Below are positions 1 to 7,733 of a stretch of DNA of 17,738 nucleotides, in pieces (the first letter of the stretch is position 1; every line of letters begins with the position of its first letter). Under the pieces are notes generated by a model that saw nothing but the letters and a program-made list of their open reading frames with translations, searched no databases and was not told the origin of the DNA. This stretch comes from an uncultured Saprospirales bacterium. Its GTDB lineage: Bacteria; Bacteroidota; Bacteroidia; Chitinophagales; JADIYW01. The position numbers and the translations under genes are program-made. The stretch is taken from the NCBI GenBank assembly GCA_938008535.1, contig CALLKF010000056.1, positions 1 through 17,738 of the forward strand. The letters run 5' to 3'.

Positions 1-52
1 CGTGGAAGATTTTGTCTTTTGGTTGAAATAATTTTAAGAATGAGAATGCCAT
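1..52 (-). CDS. DUF47/PhoU-like phosphate transport accessory protein, N-terminus only (cut by window edge)
   Basis: An ATG on the minus strand (plus bases 50-52) opens 17 codons, MAFSFLKLFQPKDKIFH, that run off the window. This matches the usual start of DUF47 (PhoU-divergent, TIGR00153-type) proteins, which begin with a short hydrophobic helix followed by LPKD or similar. Members of this family are cytoplasmic helical proteins normally encoded directly before a PiT-type low-affinity phosphate permease and are thought to modulate it. The gene starts 35 bases after the stop of the OprO/OprP-like porin on the same strand, so the two are probably co-transcribed. Identification rests on 17 residues plus context. 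The rest of the gene and the expected permease would lie outside the window. Confidence 0.55.
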   Translation of the reverse strand, partial: MAFSFLKLFQPKDKIFH

Positions 53-87
53 AATTTTGTAATTTATTTGTTATTAATTTTTGTTTT

Positions 88-1446
88 TTAGAAATTTATT
101 TGCGCCTGCATTCGAATTAAATGACCTTTTTGAAAATTATCTTTTTTGGCAAAATCTTCAAATCTTCTTTCCGAATAAACGTAAGCCATTACAAATTCAA
201 ATTGTTTCACTGGCTGGTACTCTATACCTAATTCATATTCTTGTACTTCATAACTTCTTGCATCTAATTCGTGTTTTTTTCCACCATTATAATATTGAGC
301 TCTAAAATACGGATATATTATTTGCTTTTTGATAGGTAAGAAGTATGATAATGTGATATAACCACCATGTAATTTTTGTACTTCTATAGAATCTGTGTTT
401 TTATTAAACTCTGGGCCTCTTCCAAAGTTATATTCTGCTTGAATACCAAATGGTTTTGGGTACAAAACAAAACTTGCGGCAACACGTTGGTCCCAATAAT
501 TTCTATCTTCTCTAGCTTTTACATTTTTCGTCAATAAATCTGAAGCAATTGTATATTTTCCAGAATATCCTTGAATTGCTGGTTCTATAATCTGATTTTT
601 GATTTTAAATGGATACGCAATACGCAAGACAACATGTGGAGCTTTATTTAATTCTGGTTTATTGGCAGTTTGTCCATTATATACACCAACAGCAACTACA
701 CCATAATCACCAGATCCTTTAAATCCTTCTTTGACAACATTAGAAAAATGTTCTCGCACTTTTTTAGGAGCCCAATAAAAGTAAACACCTATATCACGTT
801 CGTTGCTTACGGCACTGTTTAATGCATCGTTTCGATCAAATGGCAAGCGATTTTGTGATGATTGCATATTTTCAAAACCAAATGGAACTTTGCTTTGTCC
901 TAATCGGAATCTAAATTCATTGTGTTTGCCAATTCCTAAATCAAAATAAGCATCTCTTAATTGAGCAAAATGTTGAGAGGTTGAAGATGCATTGCTGGCA
1001 AAATCTGGTTGTATATAAAAATATACATGTTTCCCAATTTGTCCATATAAAATAATACGCAAACGACGTAATGCAAATCCACCACCTTCGCCCCAACTTT
1101 TGTCACATTGTTCACATTTCAATTTTTCATTTGTTTCTGCTAAACGGTTGTAACGAAATTGTGTGTAACCACGAATAGCAAAAGACTCGTACCATTTCTT
1201 TTCTGTTTTTGCTGTATTAGTGGATAGACCTTCTTCTTTTTGGTTTTCGTACCAAGTTTTAAATGCAATTATTGCTTTCTTTTTCACCTTTTTTTCTTTT
1301 AAAAAAACGGTGTCAGTTTTTACAACATATTGAACTGTACTATTTTGTATAGCAGTGTCTGTTGATTGTGAAAAAGCATCAACGCTGTACAAAGTCATCA
1401 ATAATGTAATACTTACATTTTTTAAGGTTAAATAAATTGGTTTCAT
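88..1446 (-). CDS. Phosphate-selective porin O/P family outer-membrane protein
   Basis: This 452-aa protein begins with a signal peptide (about residues 1-27, ending SVDAFSQ). A lysine-rich linker (about 40-80) follows, then a long region (about 90-452) of alternating hydrophobic and polar strands typical of a beta-barrel. RGYTQFRYN near 93-101, LRRLRIILYGQIG with YIQPDF, and RLGQSKVPFG followed by QSSQNRLPFDR are hallmarks of the OprO/OprP (Porin_O_P) family. The protein ends in phenylalanine, as Bam-folded barrels usually do. The family forms anion channels, classically phosphate or polyphosphate selective, in the outer membrane. The downstream DUF47-like start supports a phosphate role, but substrate cannot be read from sequence. 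The ATG at 1446 is directly preceded by a CA/GT microsatellite instead of a recognisable ribosome-binding site. Confidence 0.88.
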   Translation of the reverse strand: MKPIYLTLKNVSITLLMTLYSVDAFSQSTDTAIQNSTVQYVVKTDTVFLKEKKVKKKAIIAFKTWYENQKEEGLSTNTAKTEKKWYESFAIRGYTQFRYNRLAETNEKLKCEQCDKSWGEGGGFALRRLRIILYGQIGKHVYFYIQPDFASNASSTSQHFAQLRDAYFDLGIGKHNEFRFRLGQSKVPFGFENMQSSQNRLPFDRNDALNSAVSNERDIGVYFYWAPKKVREHFSNVVKEGFKGSGDYGVVAVGVYNGQTANKPELNKAPHVVLRIAYPFKIKNQIIEPAIQGYSGKYTIASDLLTKNVKAREDRNYWDQRVAASFVLYPKPFGIQAEYNFGRGPEFNKNTDSIEVQKLHGGYITLSYFLPIKKQIIYPYFRAQYYNGGKKHELDARSYEVQEYELGIEYQPVKQFEFVMAYVYSERRFEDFAKKDNFQKGHLIRMQAQINF

Positions 1447-1447
1447 C

Positions 1448-1474
1448 TGTGTGTGTGTTGGTGTGTGTGTGTGT
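1448..1474. repeat. GT/CA dinucleotide microsatellite in the porin leader
   Basis: Plus strand shows TG repeats from 1448 to 1474, interrupted once by a TGG near 1459-1461. In the porin mRNA this is a CA-rich tract ending 1-2 bases before the AUG, where the initiating ribosome binds. Bacterial dinucleotide repeats of this kind can change length by slipped-strand mispairing, which would alter leader length without changing the protein. Confidence 0.85.
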
Positions 1475-1490
1475 AAAAATCATCTGATTT

Positions 1491-1526
1491 TGGAAAATAA
1501 AAAACGACGAACTTAAAGTCGTCGCT
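1491..1526 (-). terminator. Hairpin plus T-tract in the porin leader region (terminator- or attenuator-like)
   Basis: CGACGA (1505-1510) pairs with TCGTCG (1519-1524) across an 8-base loop. On the minus strand the stem extends by a G-T wobble and an A-T pair and is followed by TTTTTTATTTT. That is the form of an intrinsic terminator reading in the porin direction, about 57 bases before the porin start. No gene lies directly upstream on that strand, so it could be a leader attenuator, or a palindromic repeat related to the one at 9810-9841, which shares GACGACTTT(A/G)AGT. Confidence 0.45.
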
Positions 1527-1890
1527 ATATAATTGTTCTTTGTGTGTGGCAAAGAATTTTTTATTTGTTGTGATGTGTATTTATTTCCAAAATTCATCAG
1601 TACAAAGTTCAACAATAAATGAACAAATTGCACCAAGTGAAGTAAGTCAAGTTCTTAACAACAAAATATGAAGTTAGTTTTAAATTGTTAATTTACTGAA
1701 AGTCAATAAGATAAAAAATAATTATTGAACAAAGCAAAATAAATGTTCATGCAATACAGAATACGTTCACACAAAATTCACACAAAGTATCTACAAAAAA
1801 CTTATTTCGATTAGATAAAATATTGGCTTAAATTTTCAAAAAACGCTTCTTAGTTAATAAAAATTTAAGCAGATAGCTTAACTTTAAATC

Positions 1891-2883
1891 GTGTCAGAAA
1901 AAATAAAACAGAACGCAACTTATTACATTGATGGAATTGCAAAAAAAGATAGAATTATTTTTAGCAAAGCCATTACTATTATTGAAAGCACTAACGAGCA
2001 CGACAAACTAATTGCTGATGAAATTATGCAAGCATGTATCTTGATTCCACATCGTGCAAAACGCATCGCTATTTCTGGTGTTCCTGGTGCTGGAAAAAGT
2101 ACATTTATAAATGCATTCGGAAAATTATTAGTAGAAAACAATCACAGCATTGCTGTGTTGGCAATCGATCCATCTAGTAGCATTAGTAAAGGCAGTATTT
2201 TAGGCGATAAAACCAGAATGGATGACTTGGTGAATCACGAAAAAGTATTTATCAGACCAACAGCTACTGGTGGAAATTTAGGTGGTATTGCACAAAAAAC
2301 ACACGAAACAATTTTGTTGTGCGAAGCATTTGGGTTTGATTATATTTTGGTAGAAACCGTTGGCGTTGGACAATCGGAAACACTGGTGAAAAATATAGTG
2401 GATCTGTTTGTGTTGTTGTTGTTGCCAAATGCTGGCGACGAACTACAAGGAATTAAACGTGGTATTATGGAAATGGCTGATTTAATTTTAATTAATAAAG
2501 CCGAAAAAGAACATGAAATAGCTGCGAAAACAACGGCTGCGCAAGTAAAAAATGCGTTGCATTTATTTTCGCAAAATGAAAACGGTTGGTTGCCGCAAGT
2601 ACAGTTAATTTCATCAACCGAACAAATTGGTTTAGATAAAACGAAAGAAATTATTGATAGTTATTTTTTGAAAATGGAAACCACTGATTTCATTTCAACC
2701 AACAGAAAAAACCAGGATCTATTTTGGTTTGAATCGGCAATTTTAGATGAATTGCAGCAGGCATTTTTTCACAATACATCTATTCAAAAAATAAAAGAAG
2801 AATTGGCACTAAAAATAAAAAACAACGAAATAAATGCTGTACATGCAGCAAAGTTTTTGGTCGATAAATTTTTAGAAAATTAA
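1891..2883 (+). CDS. meaB: Methylmalonyl-CoA mutase-associated GTPase MeaB
   Basis: This 330-aa cytoplasmic P-loop GTPase of the MeaB/ArgK/MMAA family gates loading and protects adenosylcobalamin-dependent methylmalonyl-CoA mutase (or a related acyl-CoA mutase). Visible motifs are Walker A GVPGAGKST (63-71), the conserved DPSSS (93-97), LGDKTRM with an RPTATGGNLGG segment (104-132), ETVGVGQSE (155-163) and the base-recognition motif NKAE (202-205, NKxD-like). The C-terminal helices (about 265-330) match the family's dimerisation arm. The start is GTG at 1891: a TAA lies in frame two codons upstream and the next Met is residue 46, too close to Walker A, so GTG is the only reasonable choice. 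It converges with the next gene with only 4 bases between stops. The mutase is not in this window, but a matching adenosyltransferase is at 7156-7704. Confidence 0.95.
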   Translation: MSEKIKQNATYYIDGIAKKDRIIFSKAITIIESTNEHDKLIADEIMQACILIPHRAKRIAISGVPGAGKSTFINAFGKLLVENNHSIAVLAIDPSSSISKGSILGDKTRMDDLVNHEKVFIRPTATGGNLGGIAQKTHETILLCEAFGFDYILVETVGVGQSETLVKNIVDLFVLLLLPNAGDELQGIKRGIMEMADLILINKAEKEHEIAAKTTAAQVKNALHLFSQNENGWLPQVQLISSTEQIGLDKTKEIIDSYFLKMETTDFISTNRKNQDLFWFESAILDELQQAFFHNTSIQKIKEELALKIKNNEINAVHAAKFLVDKFLEN

Positions 2884-2887
2884 AGTT

Positions 2888-3340
2888 TTATTTCACTTCT
2901 TCCACCTGATCGACAAAATATTTAGTATCACCTTGCCACGGCAAATTTTTTACTTTTTCTTTATAATGTAGTCGAACATTCTTGCCTTCCATTTCCATTA
3001 ATTTATATGCAACAGCTTCATCTTTTACTGAAAAAACCCACATATTATTGGCAATCGTATTTCCAGGCATTGGATTTACACCACCTAAATTTAATTCACC
3101 TTCAAACGTTTTAAAAACATATCCTTTTTTAGAAAACTTAATTAAAGTACCAGCTCTGTTTCCATCACTGTAATTGTAACTAAAAACTATATACGTACCA
3201 ACGCCAGCCAAAATAAATAGTAAAAAAAGATACAAAAATAGTTTCTTAAAAAACTTTTTTACTGGATGCACGTTGTTTTTATCAATATCAACGCCAGTTA
3301 TTGTTGTCGGATTATTTATTGGTGATTGATTTGCCATCAT
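2888..3340 (-). CDS. Conserved hypothetical single-pass membrane protein (Bacteroidota family)
   Basis: The 150-aa protein has a polar N-terminus (1-33), one strong membrane segment (about 34-55) and a roughly 95-residue soluble domain. KKF and FKK before the helix and no lysines just after it suggest an N-in topology with the domain outside the cytoplasm. The string YSDGNRAGTLIKFSKKGYVFKTFEGEL (split here as residues 57-82) and the ending GDTKYFVDQV resemble a small family common in Bacteroidota, which databases have sometimes labelled '6-phosphogluconate dehydrogenase'. Nothing here resembles that enzyme: no Rossmann motif and far too short. Function is unknown. Two consecutive ATG codons (3340 and 3337) are possible starts. 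It is divergent from the CHU_C gene and convergent with meaB. Confidence 0.75.
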   Translation of the reverse strand: MMANQSPINNPTTITGVDIDKNNVHPVKKFFKKLFLYLFLLFILAGVGTYIVFSYNYSDGNRAGTLIKFSKKGYVFKTFEGELNLGGVNPMPGNTIANNMWVFSVKDEAVAYKLMEMEGKNVRLHYKEKVKNLPWQGDTKYFVDQVEEVK

Positions 3341-3389
3341 TATTTTTTTATAAAATTAGTTATTTATTAGACAAATTTGATATAAAAAG

Positions 3390-3419
3390 TTGATATTACA
3401 ATAAGCAATTTTATATTTA
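3390..3419 (+). promoter_or_regulatory. Candidate Bacteroidota promoter for the CHU_C-ribE unit
   Basis: TTG at 3390-3392 lies 19 bases before TATATTTA at 3412-3419, one mismatch from the TAnnTTTG -7 element, and the start codon follows 37 bases later. Spacing fits the published Bacteroidota pattern. No experimental support is available. Confidence 0.42.
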
Positions 3420-3456
3420 CAGTATAATTTTACTTAATTAGATTTAGATTTAATGC

Positions 3457-6138
3457 ATGAAGCAATTTTATCAAATAATACTCGCGCTGTTTTTCTCTTT
3501 ATTTGCATTAAATATGTTTGCTACACATAACCGTGCTGGCGAAATTACATACGTGCATATTTCTGGTTTTACTTATAAATTTACGATTACAACGTATACA
3601 AAAGTAAGTGGCACCAGCGCAGATGCTGACCGAACACGATTAGGCATTTCCTGGGGCGACGGTACCTTTGACTCTATAAACAGGGTTTCACAAATTTTTC
3701 TGGATGCGGACATCAAACAGAACAAATATGAAGGCATTCATACATATTCAGCGCCATTTACTTATGTAGTTGGCATGAGTGATCCAAATCGTATAGAACA
3801 GATTATAAATATTAATAATTCAGTAAATACTTTATTTTATTTAGAGGACACTATTATTGTTTTAAATCCTACTATTTTAGGTTTCAATAGTTCACCACAA
3901 TTATTAAATCCACCAATAGAATATGGTAACGTAGATGAATTGTTTATTCACAATCCAAATGCTTTTGATCCTGATGGTGATAGTTTAACGTTTACTATTA
4001 TTGCACCACAACAAGCAAGTGGATTGCCAGTAAGTGGATACACACCACCAAATTTAATTTCACCTGGACCCAACAACCAAATTTCAATTAACCAACAAAC
4101 TGGTGAATTGCGCTGGGACGCACCACAAAGAGTTGGCATATACAATATTGCCATTTTAATTAGAGAATACAGAGCAGGTATCTTAATTGGAACTGTAATT
4201 CGAGATTTACAGATTATTGTTTCTGACACTCGAAACAAACCACCAATTATTAATGTGCCGTTGAAATTATGTGTTATTGCAGGTGATTCAATTTCTTTAT
4301 TAGTTACTGCTAGCGATCCTGACCTTACAGACAAAGTTACATTATCAGCTAACGGTGCGCCATTCACGCTGCCAACTAGACCATCTAGATTTGTGGTGAA
4401 TACGCCTTCTAATCCAGTAAGTGGTTTATTTACTTGGAGAACATCGTGCGATCATTTAATAAAAAATGATTACTTAATTGTATTTAACGCAGTAGATAAT
4501 TTTGTCACACCACCACTAACTGATTCAAAAACATTATCTATTCGTGTATTGGCACCACCACCTTTAAACCTAACTTCTACTTTAAATATTCTAAATAAAA
4601 CAGTTCAATTAAAATGGGACAGTTTATATACTTGTTCAACAAGTTCAAGATTTTTAAATTTTTCTATTTGGAGAAAAAAAGGATGTAATTTCCCTATAGA
4701 CACTTGTAATAACGATTTAGCAAGTGCTGGTTATCAGAAGGTGGCTACAACTAACAACTATTCATTTATAGATAATACCATTTTATCTGGAAATCAATAT
4801 AGTTATCGAGTAGTTGCTAACTTTGGCGACAAAACTTCAGCAGGAATTGTTATTAATCCATTTTCAAGTTTAGCATCAGACGAAACATGTATAATTGTTC
4901 CTGCAGATTTACCGCTAATCTATAATGTTGACGTTCGAAATACTGACGCAACGACTGGACAAATTTATGTTGAATGGTCACGTCCATTTGCTGATAAATT
5001 AGATACCATTACGAATCCAGGACCTTATGTTTTTAAATTATATCGTGCAGTTGGAATTTCTAACAACTACACCTTGATTAACACAAAAACATTTTCAAGC
5101 TTTTCTGAAATAAACGATACGTCTTTTTTAGATAACGGTTTAAATACCGTTGCCAACGCATATAATTATAAAGTTGCTTTCTTTGCAAGAACTACTGATA
5201 GCTTAGGCATTAGTGAATCTGCATCATCCGTTTTCTTAAATGTTGCACCATCATTTGAAGCATTAAATTTATCTTGGTTCTTCAATGTTCCTTGGTTAAA
5301 TAGTTCATATACTATTTTCAGAAAACTACCAAGTGGCACAACGTTTGACTCGTTAACAACCGTAAACATTACTACTTTCAGAGATATTAACTTACAAAAC
5401 GATAGTTTGTATTGCTATAAAATAAGAGCAACTGGTGCCTATCCAATTGCTGGATTAAAAACACCATTGATTAATTTTTCTCAAGAAGTATGTGAACGTC
5501 CTCGTGATACAATTCCACCTTGTACACCAATTCTAACGGTAAATAATTTTTGTACAGATGACAAGCTAGACACTTCTGAATACAAGAATTATTTGACTTG
5601 GACATTTAATCAAACAGGAAATTGCAAGATAGATGACATCACTAAATTCAGGATTTTTTATGCAAAATTAACGAATGACACCTTGAAACAAATTGATAGT
5701 ATTGTTGGTAGTTTATTCAATAATTATACTCATATTCTATCTACTCGATCATTGGCTGGTTGCTACGCAGTGCAGGCAATAAGAAAAAATGGCAATGAAA
5801 GTATTTTGTCGAATAAAGTATGTGTTGACAATTGTCCGTTATACAAATTACCCAATACATTTACACCAAATGGCAATGGACAAAATGATTTGTTTACACC
5901 AATCTATCCAATTCGTTTTGTGGAAAAAATTGACATGAAAATTTACAACCGTTGGGGAAATTTAGTGTTTGAGACTACCAATCCAGATATTAATTGGAAT
6001 GGCAATGATTATAAAACAAACAAACCACTTTATACAGGTGTTTATTATTATATCTGCGATGTTTATTATCAAACAATTGATGGTGTAAAAAAATTAGAAA
6101 AACCATTAAGTGGTTATATTCATTTATTTAGAGAATAA
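3457..6138 (+). CDS. Large secreted protein with gliding-motility-associated (CHU_C) C-terminal domain
   Basis: This 893-aa protein has a signal peptide (about 1-22, ending NMFA before THNRAGEITY). The mature N-terminus THNRAGEITY begins a segment seen at the start of many CHU_C proteins. A cadherin/Ig-like stretch follows, with NAFDPDGDSLTFTI and NQQTGELRWDAP (about 168-230) typical of extracellular Bacteroidota modules, then several fibronectin III-like segments (about 365-790) with paired cysteines. The last 96 residues are a CHU_C/type B T9SS sorting domain: LPNTFTPNGNGQND (798-811), IYNRWG (829-834), W-N-G-N-D (about 847-851) and TGVYYY. The protein is expected to be exported by Sec, then secreted by the type IX system and surface-held or released. 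No enzymatic domain is evident, so adhesion or matrix function is inference. Its TAA stop overlaps the ribE ATG. Confidence 0.92.
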   Translation: MKQFYQIILALFFSLFALNMFATHNRAGEITYVHISGFTYKFTITTYTKVSGTSADADRTRLGISWGDGTFDSINRVSQIFLDADIKQNKYEGIHTYSAPFTYVVGMSDPNRIEQIININNSVNTLFYLEDTIIVLNPTILGFNSSPQLLNPPIEYGNVDELFIHNPNAFDPDGDSLTFTIIAPQQASGLPVSGYTPPNLISPGPNNQISINQQTGELRWDAPQRVGIYNIAILIREYRAGILIGTVIRDLQIIVSDTRNKPPIINVPLKLCVIAGDSISLLVTASDPDLTDKVTLSANGAPFTLPTRPSRFVVNTPSNPVSGLFTWRTSCDHLIKNDYLIVFNAVDNFVTPPLTDSKTLSIRVLAPPPLNLTSTLNILNKTVQLKWDSLYTCSTSSRFLNFSIWRKKGCNFPIDTCNNDLASAGYQKVATTNNYSFIDNTILSGNQYSYRVVANFGDKTSAGIVINPFSSLASDETCIIVPADLPLIYNVDVRNTDATTGQIYVEWSRPFADKLDTITNPGPYVFKLYRAVGISNNYTLINTKTFSSFSEINDTSFLDNGLNTVANAYNYKVAFFARTTDSLGISESASSVFLNVAPSFEALNLSWFFNVPWLNSSYTIFRKLPSGTTFDSLTTVNITTFRDINLQNDSLYCYKIRATGAYPIAGLKTPLINFSQEVCERPRDTIPPCTPILTVNNFCTDDKLDTSEYKNYLTWTFNQTGNCKIDDITKFRIFYAKLTNDTLKQIDSIVGSLFNNYTHILSTRSLAGCYAVQAIRKNGNESILSNKVCVDNCPLYKLPNTFTPNGNGQNDLFTPIYPIRFVEKIDMKIYNRWGNLVFETTNPDINWNGNDYKTNKPLYTGVYYYICDVYYQTIDGVKKLEKPLSGYIHLFRE

Positions 6139-6731
6139 TGTTCACAGGAATAATAGAAGAAATTGGAGAAATTAATACCATCAAAAAAGATGGAACAAAT
6201 CTGCAATTTACCATAAAAAGCAATTTATCAAAGTCGTTAAAAGTTGACCAAAGCATTGCTCATAATGGTGTTTGCTTAACCGTTGTAAAATGTAATAAAA
6301 ATTCGCACACGGTAACAGTAATTAAGGAAACATTGGATATTACTACATTATCTCAATTAAAAAAAGGATACAAAGTAAATTTAGAACGTGCGATGCAAGC
6401 AGGTGCACGGCTGGATGGACACATGGTGCAAGGTCACGTAGATCAAACTGCTAGCATTATAAATATTGAAGAAAAAGATGGTAGTTGGAATTTTCATTTT
6501 GAGTTTGATAATAAACCATTGTTTACACTAGTGAATAAAGGTTCAGTTTGTATTGATGGCACCAGCTTAACTATAGTAAAATCTAAAAAGAAAAAATTTA
6601 GTGTTTCAATAATTCCATATACTTTTGAGCATACTATTTTTTCAACCTATAAAATTGGAACACAAGTAAATATTGAGTTTGATATTATTGGAAAATATGT
6701 AGAAAGATTGCTCCATCAACTAAAAAAATAA
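6138..6731 (+). CDS. ribE: Riboflavin synthase, alpha subunit type
   Basis: This 197-aa cytoplasmic enzyme catalyses dismutation of two 6,7-dimethyl-8-ribityllumazine molecules to riboflavin and a pyrimidine, the last step of riboflavin synthesis. It opens with the family signature MFTGIIEEIG and contains two lumazine-binding repeats (about 1-95 and 97-190). NGVCLTVV (43-50) in the first repeat is matched by DGTSLTIV (140-147) in the second. The catalytic-site region RLDGHMVQGHVD (91-102) lies between them. Length is normal. The ATG shares one base with the stop of the upstream CHU_C gene (TAATG), so translation is probably coupled. No other rib gene and no FMN riboswitch is visible. The gene is also called ribC in some organisms. 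Confidence 0.96.
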   Translation: MFTGIIEEIGEINTIKKDGTNLQFTIKSNLSKSLKVDQSIAHNGVCLTVVKCNKNSHTVTVIKETLDITTLSQLKKGYKVNLERAMQAGARLDGHMVQGHVDQTASIINIEEKDGSWNFHFEFDNKPLFTLVNKGSVCIDGTSLTIVKSKKKKFSVSIIPYTFEHTIFSTYKIGTQVNIEFDIIGKYVERLLHQLKK

Positions 6732-6750
6732 TCTCATGTTAAATACATAA

Positions 6751-6785
6751 AAAAGCCGCACAAATGATGTGCGGCTTTTATTTTT
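6751..6785. terminator. Strong bidirectional intrinsic terminator between ribE and the DUF2795 gene
   Basis: A perfect 12-bp stem (6751-6762 with 6768-6779; core GCCGCACA / TGTGCGGC) closes a 5-base loop. It has T-rich tracts on the plus strand (6776-6785) and on the minus strand (complement of 6749-6754). It lies between converging genes and should stop transcription from both sides. Confidence 0.9.
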
Positions 6786-6801
6786 ATGAAATCAGAACAA
6801 A

Positions 6802-7023
6802 TTAATATTCATCTTCATTAAACAAGAAATCTTCTTTTGTTGGATATTCTGGCCAAATATCTTCGATGCTTTCGTATAATTCTTCATCATCATCTAGCTC
6901 TTGTAAATTCTCAATTACTTCTAACGGCGCACCAGTTCTGATTGCGTAGTCAATTAATTCATCTTTTGAAGCTGGCCATGGTGCTTCTTCTAAATACGAT
7001 GCCAATTCTAATGTCCAATACAT
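6802..7023 (-). CDS. DUF2795-type small acidic protein
   Basis: This 73-aa protein has no signal peptide or membrane segment. It starts MYWTLELASYLEEAPWPASKD, continues with DELIDYAIRTGAPLEVIENL (21-40) and ends in a strongly acidic tail with PTKEDFLFNEDEY. This form is highly conserved across Bacteroidota, where it is annotated as DUF2795. The N-terminal part (about 5-45) looks like a compact helical domain; the rest is about one third Asp/Glu. Function is unknown; a cytoplasmic protein-binding or regulatory role would be guesswork. It is a single-gene unit with a good promoter candidate 70-98 bases upstream and the shared terminator downstream. Confidence 0.88.
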   Translation of the reverse strand: MYWTLELASYLEEAPWPASKDELIDYAIRTGAPLEVIENLQELDDDEELYESIEDIWPEYPTKEDFLFNEDEY

Positions 7024-7092
7024 AGTATATTATTTATTTTATTTATAAAATTTCAAGAATATCATTCAAATAAATGCAGTCCTTAAAGCATG

Positions 7093-7121
7093 CAAATATA
7101 TATCGATTTTTTAAAAAACAA
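7093..7121 (-). promoter_or_regulatory. Bacteroidota promoter for the DUF2795 gene
   Basis: On the minus strand TTG (7121-7119) is followed after 18 bases by TATATTTG (7100-7093), an exact TAnnTTTG match with correct spacing. It lies 70 bases before the start codon at 7023. This is the best promoter match in the window. Confidence 0.58.
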
Positions 7122-7155
7122 AATTATTTAAAAAATAGTTGTTAACGATTGATAA

Positions 7156-7704
7156 TCAATGTGCTTTCCAGATAATTTCAGGCAAAGCTGCGTCTTTTGC
7201 AAATTTTCGGGCCAGCACAAACAAAAAATCGGATAAACGATTTAAGTATTTTGATAAAATTGGTTCTATTAAATCATTCTCTGACAAACGTACAACGCAA
7301 CGTTCTGCGCGACGACAAACGGTTCTTGCTACATGACAATGACCAATAGCTAAATTTCCGCTTGGTAAAATAAAATATTTTAACTCTTCTAAATCTTCAT
7401 TCATTTTATCGATATATGTTTCCAAAGTCAAAATATGAGATTCATTTATTTCAGGCAAAATGAGATTTTTCTTTCCTGGCTCAGCAGCTAAATGTGTACC
7501 AATATCAAACAATCTGCTTTGAATGGAAATAAGTAATTCGGTATATTCTTTTTCTTCAATAAATGACAATACAATACCTAGATGAGAATTTAACTCATCT
7601 ACAGTACCGTATGCTTCAATTCGTATATCAGCTTTAGACAATCGCATTCCACCATATAATGCGGTAGTTCCGTCATCGCCAGTTTTAGTATATATTTTCA
7701 TCAT
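7156..7704 (-). CDS. Cob(I)alamin adenosyltransferase, PduO/MMAB type
   Basis: This 182-aa cytoplasmic enzyme transfers adenosine from ATP to cob(I)alamin, giving adenosylcobalamin, the cofactor of methylmalonyl-CoA mutase. Family motifs are complete: ATP-binding TKTGDDGTT (6-14), AYGTVDELNS (31-40), ILPSGN (112-117), HVARTVCRRAER (124-135) and LNRLSDFLFVLAR (154-166). The arrangement is that of the trimeric five-helix-bundle PduO class, not the CobO P-loop class. Two consecutive ATG codons (7704 and 7701) could start it. The upstream gap to the FKBP gene holds a terminator, so it may have its own promoter or depend on read-through. It pairs functionally with meaB at 1891-2883. Confidence 0.94.
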   Translation of the reverse strand: MMKIYTKTGDDGTTALYGGMRLSKADIRIEAYGTVDELNSHLGIVLSFIEEKEYTELLISIQSRLFDIGTHLAAEPGKKNLILPEINESHILTLETYIDKMNEDLEELKYFILPSGNLAIGHCHVARTVCRRAERCVVRLSENDLIEPILSKYLNRLSDFLFVLARKFAKDAALPEIIWKAH

Positions 7705-7733
7705 TTTTTTTACAATTTACAATTTTATACAGA

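Larger units (their letters stand above)
1447..1890. other. Intergenic region between divergent porin and meaB genes
   Basis: This 444-base AT-rich stretch separates the divergently transcribed porin and meaB genes, so both promoters should lie in it. It holds the GT microsatellite (1448-1474), a hairpin with a minus-strand T-tract (1491-1526), and an 11-base-spaced direct repeat TTCACACAAA (1766-1775 and 1777-1786). I found no exact TAnnTTTG element on either strand. A minus-strand open frame of 85 codons across 1379-1636 reads through the microsatellite, has no protein-like composition and is not called. Confidence 0.6.

Noticed and set aside
1379..1636. Open frame of 85 codons on the minus strand across the porin leader
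   Set aside because: It reads through the GT microsatellite, giving a Thr-His repeat, overlaps the porin start out of frame and has no protein-like features.
3948..4367. 139-codon open frame antisense to the CHU_C gene
   Set aside because: It lies wholly inside a clearly coding gene on the other strand, with no start context or family likeness.
6751..6785. Possible small RNA or riboswitch near ribE
   Set aside because: The hairpin lies downstream of ribE, not in a leader, and has the exact form of an intrinsic terminator; no FMN element is seen.
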